Below are positions 45,400-54,160 of a stretch of DNA of 64,000 bases, one piece after another. Below the pieces are notes generated by a model, which was given only the letters and a program-made list of their open reading frames with translations, ran no database searches and was not told where the DNA came from. Every line of letters begins with the position of its first letter. Positions within the stretch are counted from its first letter, which is position 1. The DNA is from Stutzerimonas stutzeri (GTDB taxonomy: Bacteria; Pseudomonadota; Gammaproteobacteria; Pseudomonadales; Pseudomonadaceae). Location of the stretch: assembly GCA_002339675.1 (NCBI GenBank), contig DDKB01000017.1, positions 398,327 to 462,326 of the forward strand. Direction: 5' to 3'. Made by a program: the position numbers and the translations under genes.

Positions 45400-46232
45400 G
45401 CCTCCTTTTCCTGCCCTCGTCCGATGCGCTTGCCGGGCTGGCCGGCGACGCGCTCGGCCTGGCCATCGCGCTGCGCACCGGCGCGCGCGCGGCTCATGAG
45501 TTGGGGTATCAGCATGCCCTCCGGCAGGTGCTTCCAGAAGCGCACCGGCAGGTTGCTCTCCAGCACGCTGCGGTTAAGCCGCGCCGGATTGAAAGTGCTT
45601 TCGTAATAAGCCTTCCACAGGTCGCCCCCAGGGTCGACGGCGTGTATCGCCAGCTCACGCCAGGCGGGCGGGCAGGGACGCGCATGCTGCAGCTGGCTGC
45701 CATCCCAGTGGACCCCGTCGGTCGGGGTGGCGATCAGCCAGCTGTGCCTGCCCATGCGTTCGGCGAAGTGCTCGGCGGCCCAGGGCAGGATGTCATGAGC
45801 CGGTTCGAACCAGGCGGCATGCCTCGGGCCGTCGCCCGTGGCGATCGGGCTGAAACGCAGGAAGGCGTGCAGGTGATGGGCTTCGCGGCGGACCGCCTTG
45901 ATCCTGGCGTGCAGCACGCTGCCGTCAGGGTCGCCGGGCAGACGGGCTGCCGAATCCCCCTGGATGACGCGCCAGAGCACGCGGTAGAGCAGGCTCCAGC
46001 GCTGCTCGACGCGATAGCGCGCCGCCATTTCCAGCTCGTCCAGCAATGGGCGCGGCACCCGTATGCGAAGTGCCGGCCCGGCTGCTGGCGGGGGCGGGGT
46101 ATCGTCGAACAGCCCTGGCGCTTCGCGCTCCGTGGTCCAGTCCACCTCGTGCGGGGGCACGCGCTCGCCTAGCAGCGCCCGCGCGCGAGTTCTCCAGCCG
46201 TCGAAACTGCCATCGAAACGGACCGTGATCAT
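45396..46232 (-). CDS. TIGR03915-type putative DNA-repair protein (DUF4130)
   Basis: 278 residues, matching the TIGR03915/DUF4130 family of probable DNA-metabolism proteins by the F-D-G-S-FDG N-terminus, RIKAVRREAHHLHAFLRF and the WDG-containing centre. No uracil-DNA glycosylase (UdgX-like) domain is fused, although such fusions exist in the family. The start overlaps the stop of the radical SAM gene by four bases, so the pair is coupled. The biochemical role is unknown; an accessory role to the radical SAM partner in base repair or modification is inferred. The last 25 residues are Arg/Gln/Gly-rich. Confidence 0.85.
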   Translation of the reverse strand: MITVRFDGSFDGWRTRARALLGERVPPHEVDWTTEREAPGLFDDTPPPPAAGPALRIRVPRPLLDELEMAARYRVEQRWSLLYRVLWRVIQGDSAARLPGDPDGSVLHARIKAVRREAHHLHAFLRFSPIATGDGPRHAAWFEPAHDILPWAAEHFAERMGRHSWLIATPTDGVHWDGSQLQHARPCPPAWRELAIHAVDPGGDLWKAYYESTFNPARLNRSVLESNLPVRFWKHLPEGMLIPQLMSRARAGAQRDGQAERVAGQPGKRIGRGQEKEA

Positions 46233-47443
46233 GCCCAGAGCGCCATTTGCACCGGTGCCTCGCGCAACTGCTGGTGCAGTGCCGTCGACTCATGGCCGGC
46301 CTGCGCGGGGCGGTAATCCTGGGTGATCACGAAGGGCTTGGCCTTTTCCAGCGCACAGCGCAGACGCGTCAGGTCGTCGAAACGAATGCGCCTGTGCCGG
46401 CGCAGGTCGACCAGGCGCCGGGCGCTGAGCATCCCGATGCCCGGCACGCGGGCGATCATCTGCGCTTCGGCGCGATTGAGGTCCACGGGAAACTGCTCCC
46501 GGTGTGCCAGTGCCCAGCCGAGCTTTGGGTCGATGTCGAGTTGCAGGTTGCCGGGCCCGCTGAGCAGCTCGCCGGCCTGGAAGCCATAGCCGCGCATGAG
46601 AAAGTCGGCCTGGTAGAGGCGGTGCTCGCGCAGCAACGGCGGCGCCGCGAATGGAACGCTGCTGGGGCTCTGAGGGATCGGGCTGAAGGCCGAATAATAG
46701 ACCCGGCGCAAGCGATAGCTGCCATACAGGGTCTGGGCGGTGTGCAGGATGGTGCTGTCGTCGGTGGCGTCGGCGCCGACGATCATCTGCGTGCTCTGCC
46801 CGGCGGGGGCAAAGCGCGGGGCGCGTCGCTCCGCGCTGGCCTCGGTTTCGCCTTCGTGTATGGTCTGCATCGCCTGCTTGATGGTGACCACCTGCTTTTC
46901 CGGCGCCAGGCGGATCAGGCTGGCTTCGGTCGGCAGCTCGATGTTCACGCTCAACCGGTCGGCGTGGCGGCCGGCTTCGGCGATGAGCAGCGGATCGGCG
47001 TCTGGAATTGTTTTCAGGTGGATGTAGCCGCGGAAGCCGTGCTCTTCACGAAGGAGCTGGGCCACCCGGACCAGCTGTTCCATGGTGTAGTCGGCCGAGC
47101 GGATGATGCCGGAACTGAGGAACAGGCCGCTGATGCAGTTGCGGCGGTAGAAGTCCAGCGTCAGGCTGACCACCTCCTCTGGCGTGAAGCGCGCCCGTGG
47201 CACATCACTGGAGCGCCGGTTGACGCAGTACTGGCAGTCGTACAGGCAGAAGTTGGTCAGCAGGATCTTCAGCAGCGCCACGCAGCGGCCATCGGGCGTG
47301 AAGCTGTGGCAGATGCCCATGCCATTGGTGGCGCCCAATCCTGGCTTGCCCCGTGAGCTGCGCTTCGGCGCCCCGCTGCTGGCGCAGGAGACGTCATACT
47401 TGGCGGCGTCGGCGAGGACGCTGAGCTTGTCGATCAGTTGCAT
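46229..47443 (-). CDS. TIGR03916-type radical SAM putative DNA modification/repair protein
   Basis: 404 residues from the ATG at 47443, which has AGGTG seven bases upstream. A longer reading to 47500 would translate across the LexA box and is rejected. The radical SAM cluster motif is CLYDCQYC (CxxxCxxC). The C-terminal part has helix-hairpin-helix-like segments (RVPGIGMLSARRLVDLRRHRRI) suited to DNA binding. The family is called a putative DNA modification or repair protein; the substrate lesion is not known. It is under a strong SOS box and coupled to the DUF4130-type gene. Confidence 0.88.
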   Translation of the reverse strand: MQLIDKLSVLADAAKYDVSCASSGAPKRSSRGKPGLGATNGMGICHSFTPDGRCVALLKILLTNFCLYDCQYCVNRRSSDVPRARFTPEEVVSLTLDFYRRNCISGLFLSSGIIRSADYTMEQLVRVAQLLREEHGFRGYIHLKTIPDADPLLIAEAGRHADRLSVNIELPTEASLIRLAPEKQVVTIKQAMQTIHEGETEASAERRAPRFAPAGQSTQMIVGADATDDSTILHTAQTLYGSYRLRRVYYSAFSPIPQSPSSVPFAAPPLLREHRLYQADFLMRGYGFQAGELLSGPGNLQLDIDPKLGWALAHREQFPVDLNRAEAQMIARVPGIGMLSARRLVDLRRHRRIRFDDLTRLRCALEKAKPFVITQDYRPAQAGHESTALHQQLREAPVQMALWA

Positions 47444-47458
47444 GGCAACGCACCTGGA

Positions 47459-47478
47459 TACTGTTTTTATATACAGTA
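47459..47478 (-). promoter_or_regulatory. LexA (SOS) box of the radical SAM repair pair
   Basis: The plus strand reads TACTGTTTTTATATACAGTA, a CTG-N10-CAG palindrome with TA/TA flanks identical in its fixed positions to the LexA consensus. It lies 15 bases before the radical SAM start codon, so bound LexA would block transcription. It also lies 97 bases upstream of the divergent TM2 gene. Confidence 0.92.
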
Positions 47479-47574
47479 TCATGGACGTGCCCCTGGGCAA
47501 CGGCCGTCCGGCGGCGCGGTCGGGGCGGTTTATCGGATAAGCTGGACCCTCTCCAAATTCGACGCGAGGCTCAG

Positions 47575-47973
47575 ATGCGGCAAAACACCCACAACTTGCT
47601 GATTGGCTACCTGCTCTGGATTTTCGGCTTCCTGGGGTCGCACCGGTTCTACTACGGCAAGCCGGTGACGGGCACTATCTGGTTCTTTACCTTCGGGCTG
47701 TTTTTCGTCGGCTGGATCATCGACCTCTTCCTGATCCCTTCCATGGACCGCGAAGCGGACATGCGTTTTCAGCCCGGACCGATCGACTACACCGTGGCCT
47801 GGATCCTGCTGACCTTTCTCGGGGTCTTTGGCGTGCACCGGATGTACCAGGGCAAGTGGCTTACCGGTCTGCTCTACCTGTGCACGGGCGGCTTGTTCTT
47901 CATCGGCGTGCTCTACGACTTCTGGACGCTGAACAGCCAAGTGTCGATGCGCAACATGGAAAAGCGCTTCTGA
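47575..47973 (+). CDS. TM2-domain membrane protein
   Basis: 132 residues with two TM2-type units: LWIFGFLGSHRFYYGKPVTG and FLGVFGVHRMYQGKWLTG, each followed by a second hydrophobic helix. The GxHRFYxG motif is the TM2 hallmark. Function unknown in bacteria. It is divergent from the SOS-controlled pair, so LexA influence is possible but unproven. Confidence 0.88.
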   Translation: MRQNTHNLLIGYLLWIFGFLGSHRFYYGKPVTGTIWFFTFGLFFVGWIIDLFLIPSMDREADMRFQPGPIDYTVAWILLTFLGVFGVHRMYQGKWLTGLLYLCTGGLFFIGVLYDFWTLNSQVSMRNMEKRF

Positions 47974-47985
47974 TCGATGGGGTGC

Positions 47986-48016
47986 GGGTCGCCGGCAGTG
48001 CTGCGCCGGTCGACCC
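47986..48016. terminator. Hairpin between convergent TM2 gene and pyrC'
   Basis: GGGTCG-CCGGC pairs with GCCGG-T-CGACCC (one bulged T) around an 8-base loop. It fills the 50-base convergent gap. There is no T-run, so a terminator role, possibly bidirectional, is tentative. Confidence 0.4.
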
Positions 48017-48023
48017 ACGGCGG

Positions 48024-49295
48024 TCAGGCCTGAAAGGCGATGCGCCCGTCGACCAGCGTGTAGCGCACCGCGCCCGGCAAACAGTGGCCGATGAAGGGGC
48101 AGTTGCGTCCTTTCGAATGCCATCGCTCGCCTGCGAGGGTGGACGCGCGGGGGTCGAACAGCACCAGGTCCGCCGGTTCGCCGACTGCCAGGCGCCCGGC
48201 GGGCAGGTTCAGGGCGGTCGCCGGGCCGCTGCTCAGGCGGGCCAGCAAGGTCGGCAGGTCGAGCAGGCCATCGTCAACCAGGGTCAGCGCCAGGGGCAGC
48301 AGGATGTCGGCGCTGCTGATGCCCGGCTCGGTCTCGCCGAAGGGCGCCTGCTTCGCGTCGGCCTCGTGCGGTTGGTGGTGGCTGGAGATAACCGAGATCA
48401 CACCGGTGCGTACGGCTTCACGCAGGCCATCGCGGTCGGCGGTGCTGCGCAGCGGAGGCTGCACGTGATAGAGGCTGGAGAAGCCGTGCAGCGCCTCGTC
48501 GGTAAGAATCAGCTGGTACATCGCCACGTCGGCCGTTACCGGCAGGCCTCTGGCCTGGGCGTCGGCGATCATCTGCGCGCCACGGGCGGTGCTCAGCTGG
48601 CTGAAGTGAGCACGCACGCCGCTTTGTTCGACGAGCAACAGATGACGCGCCAGCGCGACGGTCTCGGCTGTCTCGGGAATTCCCGCCAGGCCGAGAAAAG
48701 CCGCGGGTGGCCCTTCGTGGGCCAGACCACCGGCAGCCAGGTCGCTGTCCTGCGAATGGATGACTACGGTCAGATCAAAGGTGGCAGCGTACTCCAGGGC
48801 GCGGCTGAGGTTGCGGTTGTTGCTGAAGTTCGTCAGCCCGTTGCCAAATGCCACGCAACCGGCTTCGCGCAGCGCCACCAGTTCGGCGAGCTGCTCGCCG
48901 CCCAGGCCGCGGCTCAGCGCACCGATCGGAAACACTTTGGCATGGCCGGACTCGCGGGCCCGATCGAGGATGAGTTCGGCCACCGCGGCGGTATCTAGCA
49001 CCGGCCGGGTCGTGGGCGGACAGCAGAGGCTGGTGATGCCCCCGGCGGTGGCGGCAAGTGTCTCGCTGGCGATGTTGCCCTTGCGGCTGTAGCCCGGCTC
49101 GCGCAGTGCCACGGACAGGTCAACCAGTCCGGGCGCTGCGACCAGGGATTGCGCGTCGATCGTCTGCGCCGCTGCAAAGCCCGCCGGGGCCTGGCCGATG
49201 GCGACGATCCTGCCGTCCTGGCAGAAGATATCGGTGACCTCGTCGCGTCCGCTCGCCGGGTCGATCAGGCGAGCACCGAGAATCTGGGTTGGCAT
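48024..49295 (-). CDS. pyrC': PyrC', dihydroorotase-like non-catalytic subunit
   Basis: 423 residues, dihydroorotase fold. The metal-binding HxH of the DLHVHLREPG motif is replaced: DLSVALREPG, with Ser61 and Ala63 where histidines belong, so it cannot be an active dihydroorotase. In Pseudomonas such pseudo-enzymes assemble with PyrB and are needed for aspartate transcarbamoylase activity. The start shares one base with the pyrB stop. Confidence 0.94.
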   Translation of the reverse strand: MPTQILGARLIDPASGRDEVTDIFCQDGRIVAIGQAPAGFAAAQTIDAQSLVAAPGLVDLSVALREPGYSRKGNIASETLAATAGGITSLCCPPTTRPVLDTAAVAELILDRARESGHAKVFPIGALSRGLGGEQLAELVALREAGCVAFGNGLTNFSNNRNLSRALEYAATFDLTVVIHSQDSDLAAGGLAHEGPPAAFLGLAGIPETAETVALARHLLLVEQSGVRAHFSQLSTARGAQMIADAQARGLPVTADVAMYQLILTDEALHGFSSLYHVQPPLRSTADRDGLREAVRTGVISVISSHHQPHEADAKQAPFGETEPGISSADILLPLALTLVDDGLLDLPTLLARLSSGPATALNLPAGRLAVGEPADLVLFDPRASTLAGERWHSKGRNCPFIGHCLPGAVRYTLVDGRIAFQA

Positions 49296-50311
49296 CAGTT
49301 CTGCTCCTCGGTGGCGTGTTCCTGCTCGAGTTGGCGCTGCGCGGTCTGCCCGCTCATGGCCATGGACAGCACCGCCATGCGGATGGCGATGCCGTAGGTG
49401 ACCTGGTTAAGAATGACCGATTGCGTCCCGTCGGCGACGGCGGATTCGATCTCCACCCCGCGGTTGATTGGCCCCGGGTGCATGACGATGGCGTCCGCCT
49501 TGGCCAGCGCCATGCGCTGGGTGGTCAGACCATAGAGCCGGTAGAACTCGCCCTCGCTGGGCAGCAAACCGCCCTGCATGCGCTCACGCTGCAGGCGCAG
49601 CATGATCACCACGTCGACCCCGCGGATGCCTTCGTCCATGTCGTGGTAGACGCTCACGCCGTACTGCTCCAGGCCGACGGGCAGCAGCGTCTTGGGGCCG
49701 ATGACACGGATGTCCGGGCAGCCCAGCGTCTTCAGCGCCAGCATGTTCGAACGCGCCACCCGCGAATGCAGGATGTCGCCGACGATTGCCACCGACAGCC
49801 GCTCGAAATCGCCCTTGTGCCGTCGAATGGTCAGCATGTCGAGCATCCCCTGGGTCGGGTGCGCATGCCGGCCGTCGCCGCCGTTGATGACCGCCACGTC
49901 CGGCGACACGTGCTCGGCGATGAAATGTGCCGCGCCCGAATCGGCATGCCGCACCACGAACATGTCGGCCGCCATGGCTTCGAGATTGCGCAGGGTGTCG
50001 GTCAGGGTTTCGCCCTTGCTGGTCGAGGAGGTCGACACGTTCAGGGTGATCACGTCGGCCGATAGCCGCTTGGCCGCCAGTTCGAAGGTGGTGCGGGTGC
50101 GCGTGGAATTCTCGAAGAACACGTTGCACACCGTCTTGCCGCGCAGCAGCGGGACCTTCTTCACGGCACGCGCGCCAACTTCGAGAAAGGAGTCGGCGGT
50201 ATCGAGGATTTCGGTCAGCAGCGCTCGGGGCAGGCCGTCCAGCGAGAGGAAATGGCGCAGCTGGCCGTGGTCGTTCAGCTGCAGCGGGCGCTTGGCGTCG
50301 GTGGGCGTCAT
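49295..50311 (-). CDS. pyrB: PyrB, aspartate carbamoyltransferase catalytic chain
   Basis: 338 residues. The carbamoyl phosphate loop STRTRTTFE and the HPTQGMLD motif are intact. It commits carbamoyl phosphate and aspartate to pyrimidine synthesis and forms a dodecamer with PyrC'. It follows pyrR by 10 bases. Confidence 0.97.
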   Translation of the reverse strand: MTPTDAKRPLQLNDHGQLRHFLSLDGLPRALLTEILDTADSFLEVGARAVKKVPLLRGKTVCNVFFENSTRTRTTFELAAKRLSADVITLNVSTSSTSKGETLTDTLRNLEAMAADMFVVRHADSGAAHFIAEHVSPDVAVINGGDGRHAHPTQGMLDMLTIRRHKGDFERLSVAIVGDILHSRVARSNMLALKTLGCPDIRVIGPKTLLPVGLEQYGVSVYHDMDEGIRGVDVVIMLRLQRERMQGGLLPSEGEFYRLYGLTTQRMALAKADAIVMHPGPINRGVEIESAVADGTQSVILNQVTYGIAIRMAVLSMAMSGQTAQRQLEQEHATEEQN

Positions 50312-50321
50312 CGCGAGGATC

Positions 50322-50834
50322 TCAATTGGCGGAGGCGAGGGTCTGGAGTTCGAGTGACAGCGGCGTCGGCCCGATCAGCTTGACGCGCTGGTCGGGCGCG
50401 AGCGCCAGGGTCGCGCCGACCACGTCAGGGCGGATCGGCAGTTCACGTGCGTCAAGATCCAGCAGGCACACCAGGCTGACGCTGGCCGGACGCCCATAAT
50501 CGAACAATTCGTTGAGCGCCGCGCGGATGGTCCGGCCGCTCATCAGCACGTCGTCGATCAACACCAAGTGCTGGCCGTCGATTTCGAACGGCAGCGCCGA
50601 CGGGCGCACCTGGGGATGCAGACCGTTCTGGGTGAAGTCATCGCGGTAGAAGGACACGTCAAGCACGCCCAGGGCGCCGGGCTCGTCGCGCAGTGCCATC
50701 AGTGCTTGTGCTACCCAGACGCCGCCGGTGTGGATGCCCACGAAGCGCGGCGCGGTTATCCCGTGCCGGTGCAGGTGCCGGTCCAGCGCCGCAGCCATCT
50801 GGGGCAGGAGTTCATCGGGGTTCGGCAGGGTCAT
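50322..50834 (-). CDS. pyrR: PyrR, pyrimidine regulator / uracil phosphoribosyltransferase homologue
   Basis: 170 residues from the second of two tandem ATGs (50834), chosen because AGGAGA then lies at a normal distance; the first ATG (50837) is an alternative. The PRPP loop VLIDDVLMSGRT is intact. In Bacillus PyrR attenuates pyr transcription through an RNA hairpin; in Pseudomonas it is proposed as a regulator, and no attenuator is visible here. The start overlaps the ruvX stop. Confidence 0.93.
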   Translation of the reverse strand: MTLPNPDELLPQMAAALDRHLHRHGITAPRFVGIHTGGVWVAQALMALRDEPGALGVLDVSFYRDDFTQNGLHPQVRPSALPFEIDGQHLVLIDDVLMSGRTIRAALNELFDYGRPASVSLVCLLDLDARELPIRPDVVGATLALAPDQRVKLIGPTPLSLELQTLASAN

Positions 50835-51277
50835 CATTTCTCCTTGGCTTGCTCGGGCGGGGGCCGGTTCGACAGCCAGCCTTCGAGCAGAAGGGCGGCG
50901 GCGAGGGCGTCGACTGGACGTTCGCGGTAGCCGCCATGCTGCCCGCTGCGCAGCCGCTCGCCCTTGGCCTCGTAGGTTGTCAGGCGCTCGTCGTGGGTGT
51001 GGACGGGCAGATTGAAACGGCCGCTCAGGCGCCGGGCGAATTTTTCCGCGCGGGCGCTCATGTCGCTTGGGCTGCCATCCATGTTCAGCGGCAGGCCCAC
51101 CACCAGGGCGTCCGGTTGCCACTCGCGCAGCAGCGCGTCGATCTGCGCCCAGTCAGGGATGCCGTCGCGGGCCTTCAGCACGCAGAGCTCCCTGGCCTGG
51201 CCGGTCACCACCTGGCCCACGGCGACGCCGATCTGCCTGGTGCCGTAGTCGAACCCCAACAGAAGGCGCAGGGTCAT
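50834..51277 (-). CDS. ruvX: RuvX/YqgF, putative pre-16S rRNA nuclease
   Basis: 147 residues from the ATG at 51277; longer readings run into yqgE and are rejected. RNase H-like fold with GFDYGTRQIGVAVG and the VGLPLNMDG segment. It is implicated in 16S rRNA 5' end maturation. It overlaps yqgE by four bases. Confidence 0.93.
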   Translation of the reverse strand: MTLRLLLGFDYGTRQIGVAVGQVVTGQARELCVLKARDGIPDWAQIDALLREWQPDALVVGLPLNMDGSPSDMSARAEKFARRLSGRFNLPVHTHDERLTTYEAKGERLRSGQHGGYRERPVDALAAALLLEGWLSNRPPPEQAKEK

Positions 51278-51843
51278 GCGTGGCCGACCTGGCTGCTGAG
51301 CAGTCGCAGGTCGACGCCGAGCGAGGCGGCCGCTGCGCTCAGGCGCTGCTCGGCCGGCAGGTCGAAGAGGATGTGTGCCTGCGCCGGGCAGCTCAGCCAG
51401 GCGTTTTCGATCAGCTCCGCCTCGAGCTGGCCGGCCTCCCAACCGGCGTAGCCCAGGGCGATGAAATGCTGGCGTGGACCCTGGCCGTCGGCGATGGCGA
51501 ACAGCACGTCCTGCGAGGTGGTGACGCCGAGTTCGCCCAGGACGAGGGTCGCCTGGAACTGGCTGCTCGCCGGGTGCAGCACAAATCCGCGGTCGGTCTG
51601 GACCGGTCCTCCCGAATAGACCGGCAGGGCCTCGATGGCCGGCTCGCACGGCACGTCAGGGCGCAACTGCTCCATGACGTCGGCCAGGTTGAGTCCGCTC
51701 GGACGATTGATGATCAAACCCATGGCGCCGTCCTGGTTGTGCTCCACCAGGTAGATCAGCGTCTGGGCAAAATGGGCATCCGCCATGTGGGGCATGGCGA
51801 TCAGGAACTGATGCTTGAGGTAGCTGGGAGTGGTCGCGGTCAT
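51274..51843 (-). CDS. yqgE: YqgE, UPF0301 protein
   Basis: 189 residues from the ATG at 51843; an upstream in-frame ATG at 51942 would overlap the tonB 3' end and is rejected. Family motifs LKHQFLIAMPHM, NRPSG and GYAGWEAGQLE are present. Function unknown; always close to ruvX in Gammaproteobacteria. Confidence 0.93.
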   Translation of the reverse strand: MTATTPSYLKHQFLIAMPHMADAHFAQTLIYLVEHNQDGAMGLIINRPSGLNLADVMEQLRPDVPCEPAIEALPVYSGGPVQTDRGFVLHPASSQFQATLVLGELGVTTSQDVLFAIADGQGPRQHFIALGYAGWEAGQLEAELIENAWLSCPAQAHILFDLPAEQRLSAAAASLGVDLRLLSSQVGHA

Positions 51844-51916
51844 GGCTGCTAGCTTAAGCGTTGCGGGCAGGGCCGTGAAGCGCTGCGCGGCGGCCAGGCC
51901 GTCGCACTCGCCAGCG

Positions 51917-52813
51917 TCACTGGCTCGACAGGCGGTCGCCACGCTCGAAGCGCCAGGTGCGGATGATCTCTACCTGGTCAAACTTCTGTGCCAGCTCACC
52001 ACTGAACGGGGCGAATGGGGCGGCCAGTCGCACGATGCGCATGGCGGCTTCGTCGAGCACCGGCTGGCCGGATGATTCCAGGACGCGCAGCTCCACCACC
52101 GTGCCGTCGCTCTTGATGATCACCAGCATGCGCAGGCTGCCGTAGATCCGCTGCCGCCGCGCTTCGTCCGGATAGTTGAGGTTGCCGATCCGCTCGACCT
52201 TCTTGCGCCACTCGTCACGGTACCAGGCGCTGATGTCGCGCATGGTCGCCGCGCTGTTCTGACGGCTCACCCGTGGCCGTTTCGCGTACTGCTGCACCTG
52301 TTGGGCCAGCTCGGCTTCCAGGCTGGCGATCTCGGAGCTGAGTTGCGAGCTGTCATATTCCGGCGCGGGAGATGCCTGCGGCTTGGGTGCGTTGTCCTGC
52401 GGTTTGCTGGGTGTCTTTTGCGCTTGAGGGGCGCGGGTCGCGACGGCGGTCTTCGGCGTCTTGCTGCGGTTGCTCGGCGGCGGCGCCGATGCCGGCGTGA
52501 CCTTGCGCACCTGGGTGTCCTGGAAAGGCGCCTGCTCGGTGGTCTTCGGCGAGGCCTTGTGCTCCAGCGTACCGCTGCCCTGCTGGTTGTCCTGGGCGAG
52601 GAAGTCGGCTTCCTTTGGCTTGTCTTCGCTCTTGAACGTCGCCAAGGTGATGTCCAGCGTCTTGCTTACCTTTGGCGGCTCGGACAGTGTGAAGCCGAGG
52701 CCGAGGATCAGGGCGACGTGAAGCACGGCGGCGAGGAACAGCGTAAAGCCGAGACGATCCGCCGGGCGAACGCCGGTACGGGCAGGGGCGGGTTGGCGTG
52801 TCGCGGCGTTCAT
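51917..52813 (-). CDS. tonB3: TonB-family protein (TonB3-like)
   Basis: 298 residues: one N-terminal transmembrane helix (about 24-44), a long Lys/Pro/Gln-rich periplasmic linker, a helical segment near residue 180, and a C-terminal TonB domain (YPDEARRQRIYGSLRMLVII). By position beside gshB and pilG it corresponds to P. aeruginosa TonB3, which is needed for twitching motility rather than siderophore uptake. No exbB/exbD are adjacent. Confidence 0.88.
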   Translation of the reverse strand: MNAATRQPAPARTGVRPADRLGFTLFLAAVLHVALILGLGFTLSEPPKVSKTLDITLATFKSEDKPKEADFLAQDNQQGSGTLEHKASPKTTEQAPFQDTQVRKVTPASAPPPSNRSKTPKTAVATRAPQAQKTPSKPQDNAPKPQASPAPEYDSSQLSSEIASLEAELAQQVQQYAKRPRVSRQNSAATMRDISAWYRDEWRKKVERIGNLNYPDEARRQRIYGSLRMLVIIKSDGTVVELRVLESSGQPVLDEAAMRIVRLAAPFAPFSGELAQKFDQVEIIRTWRFERGDRLSSQ

Positions 52814-52969
52814 CGCGGTCCAGTCGGCTCAGGGTGCGCGCAGTCTGCCCAGCGCGACCGTAAAAGTCTATGAACCAGGCGGCAGCTTTGGCGCTTCATG
52901 GGTCGACAGAACGCGTCACGTCCGGGTTGTGCGCAGGCGCTGCGGGCCGCTGGTCCGCAGCGTCACCGA

Positions 52970-53923
52970 TCAGTGGTCGGGCAGTTTCGCGGCGATGGCA
53001 TCCATCAGGCGTTCGCCAATCCGGGTGTCGAAGGCGTTGTCGATTTCCCGTATGCAGGTCGGGCTGGTGATGTTGATTTCGGTGAGGAACTCGCCGATGA
53101 CGTCCAGGCCGACGAACAGCAGCCCGCGTTTGCGCAGTTCGGGTCCTACGATCGCGGCGATTTCCCGATCCCGGTCGGACAGGGGTTGCGCCACACCGCG
53201 CCCGCCCGCCGCCAGGTTGCCCCGGGTTTCGCCCGCCGCGGGAATGCGCGCCAGGCAGTAGGGAACCGGCTCGCCGTCAATCATCAGGATGCGCTTGTCG
53301 CCCTGGCTGATCGCTGGAATGTACCGCTGCGCCATGATCTGGCGGCGGCCATGATCGGTCAGCACCTCCAGAATCACCGACAGGTTGGGGTCGCCTTCAC
53401 GGTGTCGGAAGATTGAGGCGCCGCCCATCTCGTCAAGCGGTTTGAGAATAATGTCACGCTGTTCGCTGGCGAACTCCCGCAGAATGTCCGCCCTCCGGCT
53501 GACCAGGGTCGGCGGAGTACACTGCGGAAACTGCGTAGCAAAGAACTTTTCGTTGCAATCGCGCAAGCTCTGCGGCCGGTTCACCACTAACGTGCCAGCC
53601 TGTTCGGCAAGTTCAAGCAGGTAGGTCGCGTAGACGTATTCGCTGTTGAACGGCGGATCCTTGCGCATCAGGATCACGTCAAGATCCGCCAGCGGGCCGT
53701 CGATCTCATCGCCGGTCTCGAACCAGTTCGTGGGGTCGTGGCGGACCGTGAGCGGTCGCATGCGGGCGCGCGCTTCCCCGGCCAGTTGGTAGAGATCGCG
53801 CTGCTCCATGTAATGAAGGGACCAGCCTCGCGCCTGGGCTGCCAGAAGCATGGCCAGGGAGCTGTCCTTCTTGAAGGCGATCTGGGCGATTGGGTCCATG
53901 ATGATCCCGACCCGAACGGTCAT
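52970..53923 (-). CDS. gshB: GshB, glutathione synthetase
   Basis: 317 residues from the ATG at 53923, the family length; a longer reading to 54091 is rejected. ATP-grasp fold with MDPIAQIAFKKDS at the N-terminus, KPLDEMGGASIF and GDKRILMIDGEP. It joins gamma-glutamylcysteine and glycine. Divergent from pilG over 237 bases, where no strong promoter was identified. Confidence 0.97.
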   Translation of the reverse strand: MTVRVGIIMDPIAQIAFKKDSSLAMLLAAQARGWSLHYMEQRDLYQLAGEARARMRPLTVRHDPTNWFETGDEIDGPLADLDVILMRKDPPFNSEYVYATYLLELAEQAGTLVVNRPQSLRDCNEKFFATQFPQCTPPTLVSRRADILREFASEQRDIILKPLDEMGGASIFRHREGDPNLSVILEVLTDHGRRQIMAQRYIPAISQGDKRILMIDGEPVPYCLARIPAAGETRGNLAAGGRGVAQPLSDRDREIAAIVGPELRKRGLLFVGLDVIGEFLTEINITSPTCIREIDNAFDTRIGERLMDAIAAKLPDH

Positions 53924-54160
53924 TTGTTGGTCTCCGACGAAGGGGGCAGAACAGGGCTGCCAAGGGCTTTGATGTCGACGCAGATTGGCGGCGGTTGTGC
54001 GCTGGGTCAAGGAAAATCCAGCCGCTCCGGCGGCAGATAGCTTGCTCCTGAGGAGTGTGCTAAAAAGGTCCGGCGATTGGGTTAAGCCCATCGACCGCAG
54101 GGCCTCCGGCGCACTGGCAGAACGATTAACTACGACTCACCGAGGCGATGGTAGGGCGAA

